A stretch of 22,159 nucleotides of DNA from VBCK01 sp035939615. GTDB taxonomy: Bacteria > Pseudomonadota > Gammaproteobacteria > Burkholderiales > Burkholderiaceae_F. The position numbers and the translations under genes are program-made. Within the stretch, counting starts at the first letter, position 1; every line of letters starts with the position of its first letter. The notes below the pieces were generated by a model that was given only the letters and a program-made list of their open reading frames with translations, was not told the DNA's origin and searched no databases. Of the stretch, positions 1 to 7,223 are shown piece by piece. The DNA is taken from assembly GCA_035939615.1 (NCBI GenBank), contig DASZFP010000018.1, forward strand, positions 1-22,159, written 5' to 3'.

Positions 1-246
1 CTGTTCGTCGACCAGCTCGACCAGGGCCTCGATGGCGGCCTGCAGGCGGCCCGGTGCGCCGGCGGTGAAGCGGCGCGCCACCAGGTGCAGCGCCAGCATG
101 ACCAGGGCCAGCGTCAGCAGCGAAAAGGCGACCGTGTCGTAATGGATGATGGAAAAGTCGAACAGGCCGTTTTGCGGGGCGCTGGCAAACTGGCGCAGAT
201 GGTGCGCGATGTACTCGGAGCCCGTCACGGATTCGGCGGATGCCAT
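1..246 (-). CDS. atpB: ATP synthase F0 subunit a, N-terminal part (gene runs off the window)
   Basis: Subunit a of the membrane F0 sector forms the proton half-channels next to the c-ring. Only the first 82 codons are in the window, starting at an ATG at 246-244. The readable protein starts MASAESVTGSEYIAHHLR, then has the family-typical Asn/Gly-Leu-Phe-Asp stretch and a first membrane helix (about residues 45-65, LLTLALVMLALHLVARR). A PGRLQ-type motif and an acidic helix ending LVELVDEQ follow at the edge; these match the N-terminus of betaproteobacterial AtpB as I know it. The full family length is about 270-290 residues, so roughly two thirds is missing. It lies 39 bp downstream of atpI on the same strand, as in the classic atp operon. 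Identification is firm because sequence and context agree. Confidence 0.9.
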   Translation of the reverse strand, partial: MASAESVTGSEYIAHHLRQFASAPQNGLFDFSIIHYDTVAFSLLTLALVMLALHLVARRFTAGAPGRLQAAIEALVELVDEQ

Positions 247-285
247 TTTTTGATTTCTAGTTTCCTGCCGGCCTGCCGGTACGGT

Positions 286-654
286 TCACCGCCGGATCAG
301 CGCAGCACCTTGCATCAACAACACGGCGGCGACCCCAGCGATCAGCGCCGGCCAGACCACGTCCCGCACCGTCCGGGCGATCAGAAACAGCAGCCCGATC
401 GTCAGGACGACCTTGATGAACTCACCGGCCAGGAGTGTGAGCGCATACTTCGCACGTCCCGATCCGCTGTTGCCCGCGCGTGACTGTGGCAGGTGCCCGA
501 GCCACGCCAGATTCAACGCAAACAAGCCATTGGGCAGAGTGCATGCAAAACCACCCAGCAACGACGAAACCGCCGCGTGCTGGCCTCCGATCGCCCACGC
601 ACCCGCCGCAACGACCATCGAGGTGAGAAACTGCACGACGACGACCCGGAACAT
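286..654 (-). CDS. atpI: ATP synthase subunit I (AtpI)
   Basis: AtpI is a small inner-membrane protein encoded first in atp operons; it is thought to assist assembly of the c-ring or of the F0 sector and is not part of the finished enzyme. The 122-residue protein has four predicted membrane segments (about residues 4-22, 26-50, 70-92 and 98-118). It carries the Gly-Gly...Pro-Asn-Gly-Leu-Phe-Ala loop and a KYALTLLAGEFIK segment, both typical of proteobacterial AtpI. The start ATG at 654-652 has only a weak GAGG 9-10 bases upstream. It precedes atpB by 39 bp and lies 158 bp downstream of parB, with a promoter-like sequence in that gap, so it is probably the first gene of the atp transcript. AtpI diverges fast, so the call rests on topology plus position. 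Confidence 0.85.
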   Translation of the reverse strand: MFRVVVVQFLTSMVVAAGAWAIGGQHAAVSSLLGGFACTLPNGLFALNLAWLGHLPQSRAGNSGSGRAKYALTLLAGEFIKVVLTIGLLFLIARTVRDVVWPALIAGVAAVLLMQGAALIRR

Positions 655-742
655 CGCTGGGCCTCGCCGCGGCTACGCTGCACGCACGATCGCCGGCATC
701 CTGGTGACGCGACACCGCGGCCATCTCCCCCACAGCCGGTAA

Positions 743-771
743 AGTTTACGGTGCCGTGTCATCCAGAGCAA
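743..771 (-). promoter_or_regulatory. Candidate sigma-70 promoter of the atp operon
   Basis: On the minus strand TTGCTC (771-766) and TAAACT (748-743) are separated by exactly 17 bases, matching 4 of 6 positions in both the -35 and -10 consensus. Transcription would start near 736, giving a leader of about 80 bases before the atpI ATG at 654. It is the only good promoter-like pair I see in the parB-atpI gap. Inferred from sequence only. Confidence 0.5.
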
Positions 772-812
772 GTTGAGCTGGCCCCGCGCTTTTGATGTCG
801 CGCAAGGCAATG

Positions 813-1673
813 TCACAGGCGCAAGCGGTCGATCAGGCCCTGCAGCTGATCCAGGCTGGCGAACTCGATCCTGATCTGTCCCTTGCCTTTGGCGGCCACG
901 CGGATCGCAACGGTGGTACCCAGCGCATCAGACAGTTCCTCCTGCAGGCGGGCCACGTCGCGGTCCGCCGCCGGCCGGGCTGCGGGCGGGCGCGCTGGCC
1001 GAAGCGCGCGCTCGACCAGCGCTTCGGCCTCGCGCACCGAAAGGCCCCGTGCCGCGATGTGCTGTCCGAGCTGGATCTGCTCGGCGGCCTGCAGCGGCAG
1101 CAGCGCGCGCGCGTGTCCCATTTCGACCGCGCCGTCCATCAGGAGCTGCTGGACCGGGCTCGCCAGGTTCAGCAGGCGCAGCAGGTTGGTGGTGGCGCTG
1201 CGCGATCGGCCAATCGCCTGCGCCGCCTGCTCGTGCGTGAATCCGAATTCGCGGATCAGCCGTTGCACGCCATGGGCCTGCTCGAGCGCGTTCAGGTCCT
1301 CGCGCTGTATGTTCTCGATCAGCGCGATCGCCAGGGCCGCCTCGTCGGCCACCAGCTTTACCAGCACCGGGACTTCGTCCAGACCCGCGAGCTGCGCAGC
1401 ACGGAAGCGCCGCTCGCCGGCGATGATCTCGTAGGTCTCCTCGCCGAGCGGGCGCACCAGGATCGGCTGGATCACGCCCTGAGCGCGGATCGAATCGGCC
1501 AGCTCGCTCAGGGCTTCGGGATCCATTTTCGTGCGGGGCTGATAGCGGCCGGGGCGCAGTTGCGCCAGCGGCAGCACGTGCGGCGAGCCGGGCGGCGCTT
1601 CCACCGCCGCCCCGGTTTCGCCCAGCAACGCGTCCAGTCCGCGTCCGAGCCCTTTCGGTCTTCGAATCATCAT
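813..1673 (-). CDS. parB: Chromosome-partitioning protein ParB
   Basis: ParB is a CTP-dependent DNA clamp that loads at parS sites, spreads along DNA and recruits SMC/condensin and ParA to segregate the new origins. The start ATG (1673) overlaps the parA stop in an ATGA arrangement; a second ATG follows directly, so the protein is 286 or 285 residues, normal for the family. Visible in order are the N-terminal ParA-activating motif GLGRGLDALLG (8-18), the N-engagement/CTPase domain with GERRFRAA (86-93) and ENIQRED (120-126), a helix-turn-helix (about 146-168) that reads parS, and a C-terminal dimerisation domain. Likely parS sites lie at 5271 and 5340, upstream of mnmG in the same operon. An in-frame extension upstream to 2039 is only antiframe reading of parA. 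Confidence 0.96.
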   Translation of the reverse strand: MMIRRPKGLGRGLDALLGETGAAVEAPPGSPHVLPLAQLRPGRYQPRTKMDPEALSELADSIRAQGVIQPILVRPLGEETYEIIAGERRFRAAQLAGLDEVPVLVKLVADEAALAIALIENIQREDLNALEQAHGVQRLIREFGFTHEQAAQAIGRSRSATTNLLRLLNLASPVQQLLMDGAVEMGHARALLPLQAAEQIQLGQHIAARGLSVREAEALVERALRPARPPAARPAADRDVARLQEELSDALGTTVAIRVAAKGKGQIRIEFASLDQLQGLIDRLRL

Positions 1674-2452
1674 GAGCCGTCTCGCATCGATCGGACCCGC
1701 TCGATCACTTCGGCCCCGAACGACACATAGGCCTGCGCTCCGCGCGCGTTGCGATCGAACACGACCCCGGGCACGCCGTGGCTCGGAGCTTCGGCCAGGC
1801 GCACGTTGCGGGGAATGATCGTGCGGAACACCTTGTCGCCGAAATGCGACTCCAGCTGCTCCGACACCTGCTGCTGCAACGTCATGCGCGGATCGAACAT
1901 CACGCGCAGCAGGCCGATCAGCTGCAGGTCGTGGTTCAGGCCGGCGTGAACCCGTTTGATGGTGTTGACCAGGTCGGTCAGTCCCTCCAGGGCGAAGTAC
2001 TCGCATTGCATCGGGATGATCACGCCCTGCACGGCGCACAGGCCGTTCAGCGTCAGCAGCGACAGCGAAGGCGGGCAGTCGATCAGCACGAAGTCGTACG
2101 TGTCGGCCAGCGGCTCCAGCGCCCTGCGCAGACGCAATTCACGGTGGTCCAGGTCGACCAGTTCGATCTCGGCGCCGGCCAGCTCGCGATTGGCTCCGAT
2201 CAGGTCGTACGTTCCGTCGGGCGGGCGCACGGTCGCTTCGGCGGCGCTGGCCAGGCCCAGCAGCACGTGATAAACGGTGCGGTTCAGCGTGCGCTTGTCC
2301 ACGCCGCTGCCCATCGTGGCGTTGCCCTGAGGATCCAGGTCGATCAGCAGCACCCGCTGCTCCTGGGCGGCCAGTCCAGCGGATAGGTTAACGGCGGTCG
2401 TCGTCTTGCCGACGCCGCCCTTCTGGTTGGCGATGCAAAAGATCCGGGTCAA
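1670..2452 (-). CDS. parA: Chromosome-partitioning ATPase ParA (Soj)
   Basis: ParA is a Walker-type ATPase that binds the nucleoid in its ATP dimer form; release stimulated by ParB drives movement of the origin. From a TTG start at 2452 the protein is 260 residues, the usual size. It has the deviant Walker A motif KGGVGKTT (11-18) with the signature lysine, the A' segment DLDPQGN (38-44), and the Walker B region DFVLIDCPPSLSLL. The TTG is chosen because the family homology begins right there (LTRIFCIANQKGG), a strong GGAAGAG ribosome-binding site sits 5 bases upstream, and no ATG or GTG is close. The TTG overlaps the rsmG stop (TTGA) and the parA stop overlaps parB, implying translational coupling. 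Confidence 0.95.
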   Translation of the reverse strand: MTRIFCIANQKGGVGKTTTAVNLSAGLAAQEQRVLLIDLDPQGNATMGSGVDKRTLNRTVYHVLLGLASAAEATVRPPDGTYDLIGANRELAGAEIELVDLDHRELRLRRALEPLADTYDFVLIDCPPSLSLLTLNGLCAVQGVIIPMQCEYFALEGLTDLVNTIKRVHAGLNHDLQLIGLLRVMFDPRMTLQQQVSEQLESHFGDKVFRTIIPRNVRLAEAPSHGVPGVVFDRNARGAQAYVSFGAEVIERVRSMRDGS

Positions 2453-3195
2453 GTACGCTCTTCCGGTCGGCTCGCCACGGGCTGCAGCACGACGAGGTGG
2501 CGCTCCTGATCGAGCAAAGGTACGCGCAGTGTAACCGTGCGCGCCGCCACGACGTCCGCGGGCAGCTGCGCCAGTTCCTGCTGAGGCAGACGCCCCTTCA
2601 TCGCGATCCAGCGTCCGCGCGGCGCCAGCGCTGGCCGCGTCAGCGACACGAGGGCGGCGAGCGAGCCCAGTGCGCGCGACACGATCACGTCGAAGCGCGC
2701 TCCGCGCAGCTGCTCCAGCCGCCGGTGCAGCACCTCGACGTTGTGCAGGCCCAGCTCGAGGCGCGCCTGGGTCATGAACGCGCACTTCTTGGACACCGCA
2801 TCGACCAGCGTGAAGTGATGCCCGGGCAGCGCGATCGCCAGCGGCAGGCCGGGCAGACCGGCGCCGGCTCCCGCGTCCAGGATCCTCAGCGGCGGGACCG
2901 CCGGCAGCTCTGGGGCAAGGCTCAGGCTGTCCAGCAGGTGCACGCTCAGCAGCTCTTCGGGGCGGGTGATTGCGGTCAGGTTGTGGATGCGGTTCCAGCG
3001 CGTCAGCAGAAGTGCGAAGCGCGCCAGCTTTTCGGACTGGGCTTCGGTCAGATCCACGCCCAGCGCGCGCGCGTGGGCGGCGATCGATGGCGCGTCCAAC
3101 GTGACGCCGGAGTCGGACGTGTCGGGCTGCACAGGGCCGCGCGTGCGGTGGCCGGCCGGCTCAGGCGGCCAGTTCGCCAGCGGAGCGGGTGCCAT
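2449..3195 (-). CDS. rsmG: 16S rRNA (guanine527-N7)-methyltransferase RsmG (GidB)
   Basis: RsmG uses S-adenosylmethionine to methylate N7 of G527 in 16S rRNA, near the streptomycin-binding region; loss gives low-level streptomycin resistance in several bacteria. With the ATG at 3195 the protein is 248 residues, longer than the 207 of E. coli because of a Pro/Ala-rich N-terminal extension of about 35 residues. Family motifs are WNRIHNLTA (67-75), HLLDSL, the SAM loop DAGAGAGLPG (107-116), and VSRALGSLAAL. The 5' end overlaps mnmG by 35 bp and lacks a clear ribosome-binding site, so initiation probably depends on coupling with mnmG. A TTG at 3201 or an internal GTG/TTG nearer residues 22-33 cannot be excluded; the conserved core is certain. 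Confidence 0.94.
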   Translation of the reverse strand: MAPAPLANWPPEPAGHRTRGPVQPDTSDSGVTLDAPSIAAHARALGVDLTEAQSEKLARFALLLTRWNRIHNLTAITRPEELLSVHLLDSLSLAPELPAVPPLRILDAGAGAGLPGLPLAIALPGHHFTLVDAVSKKCAFMTQARLELGLHNVEVLHRRLEQLRGARFDVIVSRALGSLAALVSLTRPALAPRGRWIAMKGRLPQQELAQLPADVVAARTVTLRVPLLDQERHLVVLQPVASRPEERT

Positions 3196-5137
3196 GGACA
3201 AGGTCGCCGCGGAGCGGATCGGTCGCTGATCCGCGGTGGCGCATCCGCTTCAGATGCACCAGCAGCAGCGAAATGGCAGCGGGCGTTACGCCGGAGATCC
3301 GGCCGGCCTGGCCGATCGTTGCCGGCCGATGCGCGTCGAGCTTTTGCCGAACCTCGACCGACAACCCGGGCACAGCAGAATAGTCGGTCGCTTCCGGAAT
3401 TGGAGTGGTTTCGTGCGATTCGTGGCGCGCCACTTCCAGGCGCTGACGCGCGATATAGCCGTCGTACTTGGCAGCGATTTCGACCTGGCGGGTGACTTCC
3501 GGGTCCAGGGGCTCGGAAGCGGGCGGGCTGCTGGTTGCATCGCCCTGCGTCGAGGCCAGGCCCATCAAGTCTGCGTAGCGCACCTCCGGGCGCTTCAAGA
3601 GCGCGAAGAGTGTGTACTCCCTTTCCAAAGTCTTTCCGAGGATCCGCTCTGACCCGTCGTTCTCAAGTATGCGAGGGTTCACCCACGTGGACTTCAGACG
3701 CTCCAGTTCGCGCGCCACGGCATCGCGCTTGCGGCTGAAGTGGTCCCATCGGGCCTCGGTGACGCACCCGAGCCGGCGACCGACTTCGGTCAGCCGCAGG
3801 TCAGCGTTGTCTTCGCGCAATGACAGCCGGTATTCGGCGCGACTGGTGAACATCCGGTACGGCTCGGTGACGCCCCGGGTGATCAAATCGTCGACCAGCA
3901 CACCCAGGTATGCCTGGTCGCGCCGCGGATACCAGCTGTCCCGGCCGAGCGCTCGCAGGCCTGCGTTCAACCCCGCGAGCAAACCCTGAGCGGCCGCCTC
4001 CTCGTACCCGGTAGTGCCGTTGATCTGGCCCGCGAAGAACAGGTTTGCGATGGCGCGCGTTTCCAGCGTCGGGTGAAGCGAGCGCGGGTCGTAGTAGTCG
4101 TATTCGATCGCGTAGCCGGGCCGGAGCACGTGCGCATCCTCCAGACCGCGGATGCTGTGCACGAGCTCCAATTGCACATCGAACGGCAGTGAGGTCGAAA
4201 TCCCGTTTGGATAGAACTCGTGCGTGGACAGTCCTTCCGGTTCCAGAAAGATCTGGTGTGAGTCCTTGCTCGCAAACCGATGGACCTTGTCTTCGATCGA
4301 CGGGCAGTAGCGTGGCCCGACGCCTTCGATCACGCCCGAATACATCGGCGAGCGATCCAGGTTGGCGCGGATGATCCGATGGGTCTCGGAGTTGGTGTGA
4401 GTGATCCAGCAGGGTAGCTGCGGTGGATGGCGCTCGGCGGAGCCCAGGAACGAGAAGACAGGTATCGGATTGCAGTCCCCGGGCTGGCACTGCGTTCGAT
4501 CGAAGGCGATCGTGCGTCCATCCAACCGGGGTGGCGTGCCGGTCTTCAGGCGACCGCGAGGCAGACTCAGCTCGGCCAGGCGGCGCGCGAGCGTCAGCGA
4601 CGGGGGATCTCCGGCCCGTCCCGCTGAATGGTGCTCAAGTCCAACATGGATCAGGCCGTTCAGGAACGTGCCCGTCGTGAGCACGACGCAGCGCGCGCTG
4701 AACCGGATCCCCGATTGCGTCGCGACACCGGCTACGCGATCGCCTTCAATCAGCAGGTCGTCGACCGCCTGTTGAAACAGGCGCAGATTAGGCTGGCGCT
4801 CCAGGACAGAACGGATGGCCTTGCGATACAGGACCCGGTCAGCCTGGGCGCGCGTCGCCTGCACGGCCGGTCCCTTGGATCCGTTCAGGATCCTGAACTG
4901 AATGCCGGCCTCGTCCGCCGCCAGGGCCATCGCGCCGTCGAGTGCGTCGATCTCCTTGACCAGGTGGCCTTTGCCGATGCCCCCAATCGATGGATTGCAG
5001 GACATCTGGCCGAGCGTTTCCAGGTTGTGCGTGACCAGCAGCGTAGATGCGCCAAGGCGGGCGCAGGCCAGGCTGGCTTCCGTTCCAGCGTGACCGCCCC
5101 CGATCACGATCACGTCGAAGTCGTTTTCAGATGCCAT
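3161..5137 (-). CDS. mnmG: tRNA uridine 5-carboxymethylaminomethyl modification enzyme MnmG (GidA)
   Basis: MnmG is an FAD enzyme that works with MnmE to install the cmnm5 group on wobble uridine 34 of several tRNAs. The ATG at 5137 is preferred over the in-frame upstream start at 5179: the FAD motif DVIVIGGGHAGTEA then lies at residues 8-21, as in the family, and a GGGAGG ribosome-binding site stands 8 bases upstream. At 658 residues it is slightly longer than the E. coli protein (629). Other signatures are NPSIGGIGKGHLVKEIDALDG, the NGSKGPAVQATRAQADR segment, GQINGTTGYEEAAAQG, MFTSRAEYRLSLREDNADLR and a C-terminal helical region that binds MnmE. It is first in the mnmG-rsmG-parA-parB block. 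The partner gene mnmE is in this window at 15321-16715. Confidence 0.97.
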   Translation of the reverse strand: MASENDFDVIVIGGGHAGTEASLACARLGASTLLVTHNLETLGQMSCNPSIGGIGKGHLVKEIDALDGAMALAADEAGIQFRILNGSKGPAVQATRAQADRVLYRKAIRSVLERQPNLRLFQQAVDDLLIEGDRVAGVATQSGIRFSARCVVLTTGTFLNGLIHVGLEHHSAGRAGDPPSLTLARRLAELSLPRGRLKTGTPPRLDGRTIAFDRTQCQPGDCNPIPVFSFLGSAERHPPQLPCWITHTNSETHRIIRANLDRSPMYSGVIEGVGPRYCPSIEDKVHRFASKDSHQIFLEPEGLSTHEFYPNGISTSLPFDVQLELVHSIRGLEDAHVLRPGYAIEYDYYDPRSLHPTLETRAIANLFFAGQINGTTGYEEAAAQGLLAGLNAGLRALGRDSWYPRRDQAYLGVLVDDLITRGVTEPYRMFTSRAEYRLSLREDNADLRLTEVGRRLGCVTEARWDHFSRKRDAVARELERLKSTWVNPRILENDGSERILGKTLEREYTLFALLKRPEVRYADLMGLASTQGDATSSPPASEPLDPEVTRQVEIAAKYDGYIARQRLEVARHESHETTPIPEATDYSAVPGLSVEVRQKLDAHRPATIGQAGRISGVTPAAISLLLVHLKRMRHRGSATDPLRGDLVHGTRSAGELAA

Positions 5138-5178
5138 CGCGCCGGCCTCCCGGCCCGCCGGTTTGAACGAAACGCGCA

Positions 5179-5184
5179 AGTATA
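5179..5184 (-). promoter_or_regulatory. Candidate -10 element of the mnmG-rsmG-parAB operon
   Basis: TATACT on the minus strand (5184-5179) matches the sigma-70 -10 consensus at 5 of 6 positions and would give a leader of about 35 bases before the mnmG ATG. The position 17 bases further upstream (5207-5202, AGGCGG) is a poor -35 and falls on the first bases of the inverted repeat, so this promoter may need an activator or be affected by ParB bound at the adjacent sites. Sequence inference only. Confidence 0.35.
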
Positions 5185-5270
5185 AAACTGTGGCTTAACG
5201 CCCGCCTACGCTGCTTCGCAGCTACCCGCCTCCGCGGCTTCGCCGCTACGGCGGGCAAGCTCTGTGCCGA

Positions 5271-5286
5271 TGTTCCACGTGAAACC
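5271..5286 (+). promoter_or_regulatory. parS-like ParB-binding site 1
   Basis: TGTTCCACGTGAAACC matches the near-universal chromosomal parS 16-mer TGTTTCACGTGAAACA at 14 of 16 positions, differing only at positions 5 and 16, which are tolerated in known sites. Its position beside the parAB operon is where parS is normally found. ParB binding here is inferred from motif and context. Confidence 0.8.
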
Positions 5287-5339
5287 GCCCCAGGCTGCCT
5301 CGCGGCTACCCGTCCCGCACAGCAGTAGAAATGCAAGCA

Positions 5340-5355
5340 CGTTCCACGTGGAACA
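5340..5355 (+). promoter_or_regulatory. parS-like ParB-binding site 2
   Basis: CGTTCCACGTGGAACA contains the perfect 14-bp palindrome GTTCCACGTGGAAC, the form of parS with symmetric C/G at the variable position, as known from Pseudomonas. It lies 69 bp from site 1 in start-to-start distance, in mirror position within the same inverted repeat. I saw no other sequence of this quality in the window; other CACGTG hits lack the flanking GTT/AAC bases. Confidence 0.8.
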
Positions 5356-5423
5356 TCCCGCCGGCTTGCACGCCGTAGCGGCGAAGCCGCGGAGGCGGGT
5401 AGCTGCGCAGCAGCGTAGGCGGA

Positions 5424-6905
5424 TCAGCGGCCGAATTCAGGATGGGTCAGCGTTCCGCGAACGTGAATTCGCAGGGGCGCCTGGATCCTGGCTCCGCCCA
5501 GGTCGACGTGCAGCAACCCGTTCAGTGCCAGATCGGGCGCGACCGTCAGTTCGCCGTGCGCCGAAAGCGCGCCGGCCAGACCGCGGATCTTTCGGAACAC
5601 GACCCCGTCGCCGCCGGCGATGAAGGACGTCTCGAACTGCGTGAAGCGCGTCGATGCGCCGGTGCCTGAGGCGTGCGCGGTCGGTCGACTGGCGGCATAC
5701 CCCAGGTTGATCCCGTTGAGCGACGCGCTGCGAACCTTGATCTCGCCGCCGGCGATCAACCGGCTCAAGGCATCCTCCGGGGTGACACCGGCGCCGCTGA
5801 GCACGCCGTCGATCGCTGCCGTACCCGCCATCGGCGGGGCGGGTTCCGGTGCGTTTGCGCTGGCGGGTGCCTTCGAGCTCGGGCTGGGTGCGGTCTCCGC
5901 GGCAGCCCCGCCGGGCGACGCCTTGGAGTTCTGGCTGGCGACCTGTTGAATCAAGCTCGCAACGTCGATGCCAACCGTGCTCACCTGACCGCTCACGATC
6001 CAGGGCGGCACCGCGTGCCCCTGACGGCGGACCAGCAGTTGCCCCTCGAGGGCGCCAAATCCCGACCCGAGCGCGAACTTCTCCACGTCGATCGCGCTGG
6101 CGCTGACGTGCCCGCTCGCGACGAGCTCGGACCAGGACGTGTGGGGAGTGAACGGTGGCTGCCAGTCGGCCGCGTCACACTCGAACGCGATCGGCCCCCC
6201 GGCCCGATCCGGTGTGAGCAACAACTGCATGCTGCCCGGGGTGTCCAGGCGACGCAGGATGGCGGAATTGAACTGGCCATTGGACTCGCGCCGTACCACC
6301 GCCTCGTAGCGGTCCGGCAGCAGGCCGCTGCCCGAGAAGCGTAGCTGCGCGAACCGTACGCGGGTGACGCTGTCCGGCACCACGTGGTCCAGTGAGGTCA
6401 GCCAGGTCAGCAGCTGGTTGGCCTGGTCGAAACTCAGCGAGGTCGGCGACACCACGATGTCTCCCCAGCGGCTCTGGCGGGACATCACAGCTCGCCATAG
6501 GCTTGGGGCGGTGAACTCCAGGGTGACCTCATCCAGTCGAACCTGACCGCCCAAGTCGACCCCACTCAGCACCATCGCCGGAGACGGGGTGGTGCGGAAG
6601 CGGGTGTCCTGAATGACCACCGGAACGTGGAGCACGGACGACAGCCGCTGCGAGATGCGGTTGGCACCGAGGATCTCCCGCTGCTCCGCCAGCCAGCTGC
6701 CGGCGACCACAACGAACGCCGCCAGGATCGCGTACGGCAGCAGGCGGCGCCCCCAGATTCGAACCGCCGAGCGGCGCTTCGCATAAAACGAAGCCTCGTC
6801 CTGCTGCTTGCGATCGTCGACTTCGCGCAGGTCCAGCCGGTCAGGAACGTTCACCGACGTGATGGCAAAGTCGGTCGATTGAAACTCGGAGTGCCTGCCT
6901 GTCAT
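5424..6905 (-). CDS. AsmA-like envelope protein (membrane-anchored, function unknown)
   Basis: This 493-residue protein has a cytoplasmic N-terminus of about 50 residues, one membrane helix (about 54-72) and a long, presumably periplasmic, beta-rich part. The opening of that part (VPVVIQDTRFRTTPSPAMVLSGVDLGG), and a C-terminal stretch with INLGY, FTQFETSFIAGGDGVVFRKIRG and DLALNGLLHVDLGG, are characteristic of the AsmA/DUF748 superfamily, whose larger members form bridge-like proteins implicated in outer-membrane lipid transport or homeostasis. A Pro/Ala/Ser-rich linker (about 328-361) separates the two parts. It is shorter than E. coli AsmA (617), so the substrate role is uncertain. The ATG at 6905 has GAGGA about 6 bases upstream. 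It stands alone: 318 bp to pckG upstream and the parS inverted repeat directly downstream. Confidence 0.75.
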   Translation of the reverse strand: MTGRHSEFQSTDFAITSVNVPDRLDLREVDDRKQQDEASFYAKRRSAVRIWGRRLLPYAILAAFVVVAGSWLAEQREILGANRISQRLSSVLHVPVVIQDTRFRTTPSPAMVLSGVDLGGQVRLDEVTLEFTAPSLWRAVMSRQSRWGDIVVSPTSLSFDQANQLLTWLTSLDHVVPDSVTRVRFAQLRFSGSGLLPDRYEAVVRRESNGQFNSAILRRLDTPGSMQLLLTPDRAGGPIAFECDAADWQPPFTPHTSWSELVASGHVSASAIDVEKFALGSGFGALEGQLLVRRQGHAVPPWIVSGQVSTVGIDVASLIQQVASQNSKASPGGAAAETAPSPSSKAPASANAPEPAPPMAGTAAIDGVLSGAGVTPEDALSRLIAGGEIKVRSASLNGINLGYAASRPTAHASGTGASTRFTQFETSFIAGGDGVVFRKIRGLAGALSAHGELTVAPDLALNGLLHVDLGGARIQAPLRIHVRGTLTHPEFGR

Positions 6906-7223
6906 GGGGGTCCTCTATGGGAGCGAGCACTCGCCTTCAGAGCGGTGATCCGACCTCAGTCTGAAGCCACGGACAGTCGGTCCTCGAAACGAGGGCCAAA
7001 GCAGCAACTTCAGTGTACGCCGTAAACAACCGTACAGAGAGTAAGCGCCCACCGAAGCCATCGACGCCGCCCGCGCACAGCGCGCCCAGCTTAAATTGAA
7101 CCGCGTCGCGCGGGGCGCTGGTAGCCCAACGATATCGCCGATTGCCGCGCTATCCGAAGGACTGAGGTCGTGGCGCCCGCTGGCGCTTCGCCGTCGGCCC
7201 GAGGGGTGGCAACCCGGCCCGTG
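6906..7223. other. Intergenic region pckG to AsmA-like gene
   Basis: No convincing gene here. The half nearest the AsmA-like gene, its likely leader, carries several dyads: CTTCAGA/TCTGAAG (6935-6941 and 6960-6966), a CCTCG-AAA-CGAGG hairpin within 6979-6997, and TGTACG/CGTACA (7014-7019 and 7031-7036). The half next to the pckG stop is GC-rich, with stem-forming G/C tracts but no T-run, so no clear intrinsic terminator. I found no promoter pair with good spacing. Confidence 0.4.

Larger units (their letters stand above)
5202..5422. repeat. 59-bp near-perfect inverted repeat flanking the parS-like sites
   Basis: The left arm (5202-5260) and the reverse complement of the right arm (5364-5422) match over 59 bases with two differences. 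Each arm contains two small dyads, GCTGCTTCGCAGC-like and GCGGCTTCGCCGC. The 103-bp centre (5261-5363) holds both parS-like sites, nearly symmetric about the middle: 10 and 8 bp from the arm ends. A third partial copy of the unit lies at 5294-5312 (17 of 19 bases equal to 5210-5228). The right arm stops one base before the stop codon of the AsmA-like gene, so transcribed from that side it could act as a terminator stem. It resembles dispersed palindromic repeats of betaproteobacterial genomes; no transposase is nearby. Confidence 0.85.

Noticed and set aside
3685..3698. CACGTG inside mnmG, and other CACGTG hits (for example 7630), as further parS sites
   Set aside because: They lack the flanking GTT and AAC bases required for parS.
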